A stretch of 64,000 nucleotides of DNA. Origin: Microbacterium sp. 67-17. Lineage in GTDB: Bacteria; Actinomycetota; Actinomycetes; Actinomycetales; Microbacteriaceae. Shown one piece after another: positions 57,708 through 64,000 of the stretch. The translations under genes were made by a program, and so were the position numbers. The notes below the pieces were generated by a model. That model made no database searches and was not told where the DNA came from. It saw only the letters and a list, made by a program, of their open reading frames with translations. The DNA is taken from the NCBI RefSeq assembly GCF_001898325.1, contig NZ_MKTR01000013.1:62001-126000 (forward strand). Reading direction: 5' to 3'. Each line of letters opens with the position of its first letter. Position 1 is the first letter of the stretch.

Positions 57708-60437
57708 TCAGCTCTCCCCGCCTGCGTTTCCGCTGGTGCCAGCCTTGACGTTGTGCAGGTCGTACTTGCGGATCGCCTGGCCGGCAAGGGCCCGGTCGAC
57801 GACGCCGTCTTCAGCCAGTGCCTGCAGCGTGCGAACCACGATCGAGGGGCCGTCGATCTTGAAGAAGCGTCGTGCTGCCGGACGCGTGTCCGAGAACCCG
57901 AAGCCATCGGCGCCGAGCGTTGCGAAGCGCCCCGGAACCCACGGACGGATCTGATCCTGTACGGCGTGCATGAAGTCACTGACGGCGACCACGGGGCCCT
58001 CGGCATCCTGCAGCTTCTCGCTGATGTAGGCGCGGCGAGGCTCATTCTCGGGGTGCAAGAAGTTGTGCTCGTCGGCGGCAAGGCCGTCGCGGCGCAGCTC
58101 CGTCCACGACGTCACCGACCACACGTCGGCCTGAACGCCCCAATCGTCGCGCAGCAACTGCTGGGCTTCGAGTGCCCACGGCACACCGACCCCCGAGGCG
58201 AGCAGCTGCGCACGCGGGCCGTCGCCCTCGGCGGTGGAGATGCGATGGATGCCGCGCACGATGCCTTCGACATCCACGCCCTCGGGCTCCGCGGGCTGCA
58301 CGAGTGGCTCGTTGTAGACCGTGAGGTAGTACATGACGTCGGGATCGGGGTGGTGCCCGCCGTACATCCGCTCCAGGCCCGACTGCACGATGTGCGCGAT
58401 CTCGTACCCGTACGCCGGATCGTACGACACCGTTGCCGGGTTCGTTGAGGCCAGAAGGTGGGAGTGGCCGTCGGCGTGCTGCAGACCTTCACCCGTCAGG
58501 GTTGTCCTTCCCGCAGTCGCACCGATCACGAAACCCCGTGTCATCTGGTCACCGGCAGCCCACTGCGCGTCGCCAGTGCGCTGGAACCCGAACATCGAGT
58601 AGAAGACGTAGACGGGAATCAGCGGCTCGCCGTGCGTTGCGTAGGACGTCCCCGTGGCGGTGAACGCCGCCAGCGCGCCGGCCTCGTTGATGCCGACGTG
58701 CATGATCTGACCCTGCGGGCTCTCCTTGTAGGCAAGAAGCAGATCGCGGTCGACCGACGTGTAGTTCTGGCCGTGCGGGTTGTAGATCTTCTGGGTCGGG
58801 AAGAACGCGTCGATACCGAACGTCCGCGCCTCGTCCGGAATGATCGGCACGATGCGGTTGCCGAAGCCCTTGGCGCGCAGCAGATCCTTCAGGAGCCTCA
58901 CGAACGCCATCGTCGTGGCGACTTCCTGCGTTCCCGAGCCCTTCTTCGGAAGCGCGTAGACATCGTCGCCCGGCAGCGTGATCGAGGTGTGCGAGGTCCG
59001 TCGCTGGGGAAGGAAGCCGCCGAGCGCGCGGCGTCGCTCCATCATGTACTGGATCGTCTCGTCCTGCGGGCCGGGGTTGTAGTAAGGCGGCAGGTACGGG
59101 TTCTCCTCGAGCTGGGCATCCGAGATCGGGATACGCATCGAGTCGCGGAAGTGCTTGAGGTCTTCGAGCGTCATCTTCTTCATCTGGTGGGTCGCGTTGC
59201 GTCCCTCGAAGTGATGGCCGAGACCGTAGCCCTTGATCGTCTTGGCGATGATCACGGTGGGCTGGCCCTTGTGCTCGACTGCTGCCTTGTAGGCGGCGTA
59301 GACCTTGCGGTAGTCGAGACCACCGCGGCGCAGCTTGCCCCAGATCTCCTCGTCGCTCCAGTCCTTCACGAGGGCTGCGGTGCGCTCGTCGCGGCCGAAG
59401 AAGTGCTCACGGATGAACGCCCCATCTTCAGCACGGTAGGTCTGGAAGTCACCGTCCGGGGTGGTGTTCATGAGGTGCACGAGTGCGCCGTCGGTGTCTT
59501 TGGCGAGCAGCTCGTCCCAGCCGGTTCCCCACACGACCTTGATGACGTTCCAGCCCGCACCCCGGAAGAAGCTCTCCAGCTCCTGGATGATCTTCCCGTT
59601 GCCGCGCACCGGCCCGTCGAGACGCTGGAGGTTCGCGTTGACGACAAACGTGAGGTTGTCCAGGCCCTCGTTCGCGGCGACCTGAAGCTGGCCGCGGCTT
59701 TCGACCTCGTCCATCTCGCCGTCACCGAGGAATGCCCAGACGTGGCTGTCGCCGACATCCTTGATGCCACGGTTTGTCAGGTACTTGTTGGTCATCGCCT
59801 GGTAGATCGCGTTAATCGGGCCGAGCCCCATCGAGACGGTCGGGAACTGCCAGTAGTCAGGCATCAGACGTGGGTGTGGGTACGACGGGAGGCCGTTGGG
59901 CGCCGCCGACTTCTCCTGCCGGAAGCCGTCGAGCTGGGCCTCGGTCAGGCGTCCTTCCAGGAACGAACGAGCGTAGGTTCCGGGGGAGGCGTGCCCCTGG
60001 ATGAAGATCTGGTCGCCGCCGGAGGGGTGGTCCGGGCCGCGGAAGAAGTGGTTGAAGCCCACCTCGTAGAGCGATGCAGAGGAAGCGTAGGTCGAGATGT
60101 GACCACCGACGCTGATGCCGGGGCGCTGGGCGCGGTGGACCGTGATCGCCGCATTCCAGCGAATCCAGCGTCGGTAGCGGCGCTCCAACTCCTCGTCGCC
60201 GGGGAAATCGGGTTCAGCATCCGGCGAGATGGTGTTGATGTAATCCGTGGTCGGCACCTGCGGCACGTTGAGCTGAAGCTCGTGCGAGGTCTGCAACAGG
60301 CTGAGCATGATCTCTCTGCCTCGCCCCTGGCCCTTGGCCGAGACGAGTTGCTGCAGGGACTCCTGCCACTCCGTGGTCTCGTCGGGGTCGCTGTCCAGCG
60401 GCCCCTGCGAGTACGGATCCTGATCGTTGACGGTCAC
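57708..60437 (-). CDS. aceE: Pyruvate dehydrogenase E1 component (homodimeric type)
   Basis: AceE decarboxylates pyruvate and passes the acetyl group to E2 lipoyl domains. The 909 residues match the single-chain E1: [20 protein letters not shown] near residue 210, the thiamine diphosphate motif [19 protein letters not shown] ending [24 protein letters not shown], and the C-terminal EFGFNHFF-type region. GTG gives [12 protein letters not shown] and has GAAAGG upstream. E2 and E3 are not in the window. The 210 bases before it hold its own promoter region and, divergently, that of tRNA-Val. Confidence 0.96.
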   Translation of the reverse strand: MTVNDQDPYSQGPLDSDPDETTEWQESLQQLVSAKGQGRGREIMLSLLQTSHELQLNVPQVPTTDYINTISPDAEPDFPGDEELERRYRRWIRWNAAITVHRAQRPGISVGGHISTYASSASLYEVGFNHFFRGPDHPSGGDQIFIQGHASPGTYARSFLEGRLTEAQLDGFRQEKSAAPNGLPSYPHPRLMPDYWQFPTVSMGLGPINAIYQAMTNKYLTNRGIKDVGDSHVWAFLGDGEMDEVESRGQLQVAANEGLDNLTFVVNANLQRLDGPVRGNGKIIQELESFFRGAGWNVIKVVWGTGWDELLAKDTDGALVHLMNTTPDGDFQTYRAEDGAFIREHFFGRDERTAALVKDWSDEEIWGKLRRGGLDYRKVYAAYKAAVEHKGQPTVIIAKTIKGYGLGHHFEGRNATHQMKKMTLEDLKHFRDSMRIPISDAQLEENPYLPPYYNPGPQDETIQYMMERRRALGGFLPQRRTSHTSITLPGDDVYALPKKGSGTQEVATTMAFVRLLKDLLRAKGFGNRIVPIIPDEARTFGIDAFFPTQKIYNPHGQNYTSVDRDLLLAYKESPQGQIMHVGINEAGALAAFTATGTSYATHGEPLIPVYVFYSMFGFQRTGDAQWAAGDQMTRGFVIGATAGRTTLTGEGLQHADGHSHLLASTNPATVSYDPAYGYEIAHIVQSGLERMYGGHHPDPDVMYYLTVYNEPLVQPAEPEGVDVEGIVRGIHRISTAEGDGPRAQLLASGVGVPWALEAQQLLRDDWGVQADVWSVTSWTELRRDGLAADEHNFLHPENEPRRAYISEKLQDAEGPVVAVSDFMHAVQDQIRPWVPGRFATLGADGFGFSDTRPAARRFFKIDGPSIVVRTLQALAEDGVVDRALAGQAIRKYDLHNVKAGTSGNAGGES

Positions 60438-60632
60438 GTGAAACCTTTCTTCGACGGGCAGGGTGTGCCACGAACGGGCGGCCGAGCGCTGCAGGGTAAG
60501 CACCGCAGGGTCTGGTCGTGCGCGTATCTGTATGGCAGACCACGACCCAGCCTAGCGATTCCCGCATCCGGTGGGAGCGGTCGATGAGCCACAGCTGTCT
60601 CAGCAGAAACGGTGGATGCCGCATCCGCCCCG

Positions 60633-60638
60633 TAGACT
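60633..60638 (+). promoter_or_regulatory. Predicted -10 element of tRNA-Val
   Basis: TAGACT lies 8 bases before the tRNA. GCATCCG occurs five bases upstream of it, recalling the leuS and hrcA promoters. Confidence 0.5.
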
Positions 60639-60646
60639 CGCCTCGA

Positions 60647-60719
60647 GGGCCTTTAGCTCAGCTGGTAGAGCGCCACGTTTACACCGTGGATGTCGTCGGT
60701 TCGATCCCGGCAGGGCCCA
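60647..60719 (+). tRNA. tRNA-Val (anticodon TAC)
   Basis: Acceptor GGGCCTT/AGGGCCC, anticodon stem CCACG/CGTGG with loop TTTACAC, and T-loop GTTCGATC form a complete cloverleaf. CCA is not encoded. The discriminator base is followed by one C and then the ATG of the next gene, so tRNA and mRNA must share a transcript or be cut apart at that point. Confidence 0.96.
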
Positions 60720-60720
60720 C

Positions 60721-61452
60721 ATGAATGCGAGTCCCGACGATCAGCGCCGTCTTCTCGAGGTTGCTGCCCTCGATGCCCGCACCCGCGCTGCTTCTGCTGC
60801 GGCACGCTCACCTGAACAGGCAGCTCGGATTTCAGAGCTGATGCAGACGCGGACAGAGCTGAACCAGGACCTCGTTCGCGCGCGGGGAGCTGTCGATGAC
60901 GTCCGCGCAGAGCAACGTCGCCTCGACGACGACCTGAAGGTGGTCGAGGCGCGTATCGCCCGGGACGCCACACGGCTCGCCGACTCTGCCAACGCCAAAG
61001 AGGCGCAGAATCTCGAGCACGAGCTCGCCGCGCTGGCGCGGCGAAAGAGCGATCTCGAGGACGCGGACCTCGAGGCGATGGAGCGGGCGGAGGCAGCTGA
61101 AGAGATCGTCGCGGGCCTGGAAGCTCGACTGCGCGAGGTCAACGAGGAGGGCGCATCACTCAGTGCCGGCGCCAAGGCTGCGGTATCAGCGGCCCAGGCC
61201 GACGAGGCGGCGGCGACCCGGGATCGCGAGGCTGTCGCATCCACGGTTGACCCCGATCTTCTCGGCCTCTACGACAAGCTCGCCCAGCGCAGTGCCGGTG
61301 CCGCCCTGTTGACCCGACAGACCTGTGGTGGGTGTCACATGGTCCTTGCGGGCAGCGACCTCAGTGCTCTGCGCGCCGCCGCGCCGGAGGCCGTCGTGAC
61401 CTGCCCAGAGTGCGGCTGCATCCTCGTCCGCACGGAAGAGTCCGGGCTCTAG
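60721..61452 (+). CDS. Coiled-coil protein with C4 zinc ribbon
   Basis: The 243-residue protein is a long coiled-coil hairpin (about 30-170, Ala/Glu/Arg-rich) followed by a four-cysteine zinc ribbon (Cys202/205 in CGGC and Cys228/231 in CPEC). This matches the CT398/DUF164 family, whose role is unclear. A homologue adjoins the RNase P RNA gene in mycobacteria, as here. An upstream in-frame extension crosses the tRNA. The ATG follows the tRNA by one base and has no ribosome binding site of its own, because the tRNA occupies that place. Confidence 0.9.
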   Translation: MNASPDDQRRLLEVAALDARTRAASAAARSPEQAARISELMQTRTELNQDLVRARGAVDDVRAEQRRLDDDLKVVEARIARDATRLADSANAKEAQNLEHELAALARRKSDLEDADLEAMERAEAAEEIVAGLEARLREVNEEGASLSAGAKAAVSAAQADEAAATRDREAVASTVDPDLLGLYDKLAQRSAGAALLTRQTCGGCHMVLAGSDLSALRAAAPEAVVTCPECGCILVRTEESGL

Positions 61453-61484
61453 ACCCCGCTGCGCTGCGTCCGCCTCGGCGTTGA

Positions 61485-61512
61485 GTTGAATCGGAAAGCT
61501 GCCGCGTAGACT
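61485..61512 (+). promoter_or_regulatory. rnpB promoter
   Basis: TTGAAT (61485-61490) and TAGACT (61507-61512) have 16-bp spacing. The expected start about seven bases on coincides with the first base of the RNase P RNA stem. Confidence 0.65.
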
Positions 61513-61519
61513 CGGCGGT

Positions 61520-61885
61520 GCGAATGGGTCGGCCGGACGGTCGCGTCGCGGCAGTGCCGCGCCGAGGAACGTCCGGGCTCCACAGGGCAGGGCGGTGGGT
61601 AACACCCACCCGGAGCAATCCGCGAGACAGTGCCACAGAAAGCAGACCGCCGGGCTCGTCCCGGTAAGGGTGAAAGGGTGGTGTAAGAGACCACCGGAGT
61701 CGTGGTGACACGGCTCGCACGGTAAACCTCGTCCGGAGCAAGGCCAGACAGGGGATGACGACGCGGCTCGCCGAGTCCCCGGGTAGGCCGCTAGAGCGGC
61801 GCGGCAACGCGTCGCCGAGAGAGATGACCGTCGACGGAGCACCAGCTCCCGAACAGAACCCGGCGTACAGGCCGGCCCATTCGCC
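61520..61885 (+). ncRNA. rnpB: RNase P RNA (type A)
   Basis: RNase P RNA matures tRNA 5' ends. The terminal stem pairs GCGAATGGGTCGGCC with GGCCGGCCCATTCGC at the far end. Conserved cores are visible: GAGGAACGTCCGGGCTCCAC (CR-I), AGGGTGAAAGGGTG, CGGTAAACC and, near the 3' end, AGAGAGATGACCG and ACAGAACCCGGCGTACAG. Length (366 bases) is normal. The 62 bases between it and the upstream gene hold the promoter. Edges are accurate to a few bases. Confidence 0.95.
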
Positions 61886-61914
61886 CGGCTGACGCGTTGC
61901 AGCGCCTGACGGAT

Positions 61915-62712
61915 TCAGTCCGCGGCGGTGGTCTGGGCCAACTGAGGCATCGCCCCGAGCGAGAGCGCGGCTGCGCCGATGATTCCGGAGTTGTTGCGGT
62001 GCACGGCCGGCACGATCGGGGTGTTGAGCTTCAGCAGCGGCAGGAACTCTTCCGGGTGCTTCGACACCCCGCCGCCGACGACGAACAGGTCGGGGGAGAA
62101 GAGGAATTCCAGGTGGCTGTAGTACCACTGGAGCCGCTTGGCCCACTTCTCCCATGACAGTTCCTCGCGCTCCATCGCGGAGTAGGCGGCGTAATACTCG
62201 GCGTCCTTGTCCTTGCCGGGACGGGCGAGGTGGCCGAGTTCGGAGTTGGGAATGAGGACACCGTTGTAGATCATGGCCGAGCCGATACCCGTGCCGAGGG
62301 TCGTGAGCAGAACGAGGCCCTGGACCCCCTTCGCGGCACCGTAACGGACCTCGGCAACCCCTGCGACATCCGCATCGTTAGCGAAATGGATGTCGCGGCC
62401 CAGGCCGTCCTCGAAGAACTTCTCGGCCTCGAACCCGATCCACTTGTCGGAGACGTTCGCTGCCGACAGGGTCTTGCCATTCTTGACGATCGCGGGGAAT
62501 GCAACGCCCAGAGGGATGTCGGTGTCCGCGACCTCGAGCGTGTCGAGAACCTGCTTGACGGCCTCCAGCACCGCGGGCGGCTCCGCTCCCGGGGGAGTGG
62601 GCACCTTGATGCGATCGGTGACGAGCTCACCCGCTTCGAGGTCGACAACACCTCCCTTGATTCCCGTGCCGCCGATGTCGATGCCCACTGCGCGGGTCAG
62701 GTCAGATGCCAT
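61915..62712 (-). CDS. ppgK: Polyphosphate glucokinase
   Basis: PpgK phosphorylates glucose with polyphosphate or ATP. The 265-residue ROK-type kinase has GIDIGGTGIKGG near the N-terminus, VANDADVAGVAEVR, LTTLGTGIGSAMI and PNSELGHLARPGKDKDAEYYA, matching the actinobacterial PpgK family rather than general glucokinases. A -10-like TAGGCT lies 6 bases before the ATG. It converges on rnpB with a 29-base gap. Confidence 0.93.
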   Translation of the reverse strand: MASDLTRAVGIDIGGTGIKGGVVDLEAGELVTDRIKVPTPPGAEPPAVLEAVKQVLDTLEVADTDIPLGVAFPAIVKNGKTLSAANVSDKWIGFEAEKFFEDGLGRDIHFANDADVAGVAEVRYGAAKGVQGLVLLTTLGTGIGSAMIYNGVLIPNSELGHLARPGKDKDAEYYAAYSAMEREELSWEKWAKRLQWYYSHLEFLFSPDLFVVGGGVSKHPEEFLPLLKLNTPIVPAVHRNNSGIIGAAALSLGAMPQLAQTTAAD

Positions 62713-62718
62713 GCGATC

Positions 62719-62724
62719 AGCCTA
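62719..62724 (-). promoter_or_regulatory. Predicted -10 element, leaderless ppgK promoter
   Basis: The minus strand reads TAGGCT 6 bases before the ppgK ATG. Confidence 0.45.
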
Positions 62725-62747
62725 CCCATCCGCGCGCCTCTGATCAG

Positions 62748-62753
62748 TAGGAT
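62748..62753 (+). promoter_or_regulatory. Possible -10 element for the small SPOR-like gene and glnA2
   Basis: TAGGAT is followed by a leader of about 25 bases with GAGGGAG before the GTG at 62785. Confidence 0.4.
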
Positions 62754-62784
62754 CGAGTCAACGGAACCCACCGAGGGAGCAGAC

Positions 62785-62997
62785 GTGTCCGCTGACGCCG
62801 AGAAGTACTGGTACAACCTGACCACTGGTCAGGTGGAGAAGGGCTTCGAATCGCCCGCGGTCGACCGTGCCGGTCCGTTCGACACCGCAGAAGAGGCGGC
62901 TCGGGCGCCGGAGATCATGAAGGAGCGTTCGCGCGCCTGGGCCGATGACGAAGCCCGCGAAGACTCCTGGGGCTCCGGCGGCAGCGCCGCCCACTGA
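62785..62997 (+). CDS. Small SPOR-like protein
   Basis: The 70-residue protein begins MSADAEKYWYNLTTGQVEKG and has one compact domain (KYWYNLTTG, then GPFDTAEEAARAP) that resembles the short proteins annotated as SPOR domain in actinobacteria, though a full SPOR fold is longer. It has no signal peptide. GAGGGAG precedes the GTG start. glnA2 begins 22 bases later, so they are likely co-transcribed. The frame extends upstream over ppgK without evidence of coding. Confidence 0.75.
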   Translation: MSADAEKYWYNLTTGQVEKGFESPAVDRAGPFDTAEEAARAPEIMKERSRAWADDEAREDSWGSGGSAAH

Positions 62998-63019
62998 CGT
63001 TCGTACCGAGAGGACCTCC

Positions 63020-64000
63020 ATGGACAAGCAGCGGGACTTTGTTCTTCGCACGATCGAGGAGCGCGGCGTCAAGTTCGTGCGCCTGTGGTTTACCGACGTG
63101 ATCGGCACGCTCAAGTCGGTGGCCATCGCGCCAGCCGAGGTTGAGGGCGCGTTCACGGAAGGCCTGGGCTTCGACGGCTCCGCGATCGAGGGGCTCACCC
63201 GCTCCTACGAGTCCGACCTTCTGGCGCACCCCGACCCGACGACGTTCCAGATCCTGCCGTGGCGCGGTGAGATCGACCCGACCGCGCGCATGTTCTGCGA
63301 CATCACGACTCCCGATGGCCAGCCTGCTGTCGCCGACCCTCGCCATGTGCTCAAGCGGACCCTCGCAAAGGCCGCGGACGCGGGATTCACGTTCTACACG
63401 CATCCCGAAATCGAGTTCTACCTTCTCAAGTCGTCGGCGTACGGAGCCGATGGCCCCGATCCGGTCGATTCCGCTGGATACTTCGACAACGTTCCCGGCG
63501 GCACAGCGCACGACTTCCGTCGCCGGTCGGTGCGGATGCTGGAAGACCTGGGCATCTCGGTCGAGTACAGCCACCACGAGGGTGGTCCCGGGCAGAACGA
63601 GATCGACCTGCGCTACGCAGATGCGCTGGCGACAGCGGACAACATCATGACCTTCCGCACGGTCATCAAAGAGGTCGCGATCGAGCAGGGCGTCTACGCA
63701 ACGTTCATGCCCAAGCCCCTCAGCGGTCAACCCGGCAGCGGCATGCACACTCACATGTCACTGTTCGAGGGTGATGTGAACGCCTTCTACGAAGAGGGCG
63801 CCCAGTACCAACTGTCGAAGGTTGGACGGCAGTTCATCGCGGGGCTCCTGCGCCACGCAAATGAGATCAGCGCCGTCACCAATCAGTTCGTCAACTCGTA
63901 CAAGCGTCTCTGGGGCGGCGACGAGGCGCCGAGCTTCATTTGCTGGGGACACAACAACCGCTCAGCGCTCGTGCGCGTCCCGATGTACAAGCCCAACAAG
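63020..64000 (+). CDS. glnA2: Type I glutamine synthetase, GlnA2-like (3' end missing)
   Basis: Glutamine synthetase joins ammonia to glutamate using ATP. The first 327 residues are visible: MDKQRDFVLRTIEERGVKFV, GFDGSAIEGLTRSYESD, FYTHPEIEFYLL, GGPGQNEIDLRYADAL (metal ligands), PKPLSGQPGSGMHTHMSLF and VNSYKRLWGGDEAPSFICWG. The opening RxVKFVRLWFTDVIGTLKSVAIAP resembles GlnA2 of mycobacteria rather than the main adenylylated GlnA1. AGAGGACC precedes the ATG. The frame is open to the end of the window. Confidence 0.94.
   Translation, partial: MDKQRDFVLRTIEERGVKFVRLWFTDVIGTLKSVAIAPAEVEGAFTEGLGFDGSAIEGLTRSYESDLLAHPDPTTFQILPWRGEIDPTARMFCDITTPDGQPAVADPRHVLKRTLAKAADAGFTFYTHPEIEFYLLKSSAYGADGPDPVDSAGYFDNVPGGTAHDFRRRSVRMLEDLGISVEYSHHEGGPGQNEIDLRYADALATADNIMTFRTVIKEVAIEQGVYATFMPKPLSGQPGSGMHTHMSLFEGDVNAFYEEGAQYQLSKVGRQFIAGLLRHANEISAVTNQFVNSYKRLWGGDEAPSFICWGHNNRSALVRVPMYKPNK

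Noticed and set aside
58458..60587. A 709-codon open frame on the plus strand opposite aceE
   Set aside because: It is the mirror of a highly conserved enzyme in a GC-rich genome. No start signal or family match is visible.

Overview
The window is ordinary chromosome of a high-GC actinobacterium. Protein sequences, gene order and promoter style point to the family Microbacteriaceae, probably Microbacterium or a close relative. Both ends cut a gene: the 5' end lies inside rpmA (ribosomal protein L27) and the 3' end inside glnA2. Nearly all DNA is coding and no gap above 300 bases lacks a gene or RNA. I saw no insertion sequence, prophage or CRISPR array.

Region 1 (1-6.5 kb) is the conserved rpmA-obgE-proB-proA-nadD-rsfS cluster with two small membrane proteins, ending in tRNA-Ala. 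Region 2 (6.5-12.4 kb) holds envelope genes: a VanY-type carboxypeptidase divergent from a family 3 glycoside hydrolase, then SRAP, App1-like and DedA proteins. Region 3 (12.4-33 kb) is housekeeping: pabB, leuS, comEA-comEC, holA, rpsT, lepA, hemW, hrcA-dnaJ with a CIRCE operator, rsmE, a HIT protein, phoH-ybeY-corC-like-era. Region 4 (33.4-37.7 kb) has leuA behind a leucine-rich leader peptide, a TRIC-type channel, recO and uppS. Region 5 (37.8-41.2 kb) is an accessory-looking gadC-gadB acid-resistance pair followed by a glutathione peroxidase. Region 6 (41.3-48.4 kb) carries dusB-dgt-dnaG, an orphan ABC ATPase, tRNA-Asn, def, a DMT-type transporter and tRNA-Met. Region 7 (48.4-56.4 kb) has a 78-bp direct repeat at the tRNA-Met 3' end, an SPFH protein, a DUF3145 protein, a large lipoprotein and the type II fatty acid synthesis genes fabD-fabH-acpP-fabF. 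Region 8 (56.4-64 kb) has a FasR-like regulator next to aceE, tRNA-Val fused almost directly to a zinc-ribbon gene, the RNase P RNA, ppgK, a small SPOR-like protein and glnA2.

The main functional links are: pyruvate to acetyl-CoA (aceE) coupled in position to fatty acid synthesis (fasR-fabDH-acpP-fabF); ribosome and RNA maturation (obgE, rsfS, lepA, rsmE, ybeY, era, rnpB); and wall and envelope upkeep (uppS, VanY, GH3, DedA).

The most interesting signals are regulatory. About nineteen genes have a TANNNT-like -10 hexamer six or seven bases before the start codon, which predicts leaderless mRNAs. Several of these sit as divergent back-to-back pairs. Upstream of leuA, three CTT leucine codons of a 15-residue leader peptide are complementary to the leuA ribosome binding site over 12 bases, a clear candidate for translational attenuation. 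I found no convincing wholly new multi-gene system.
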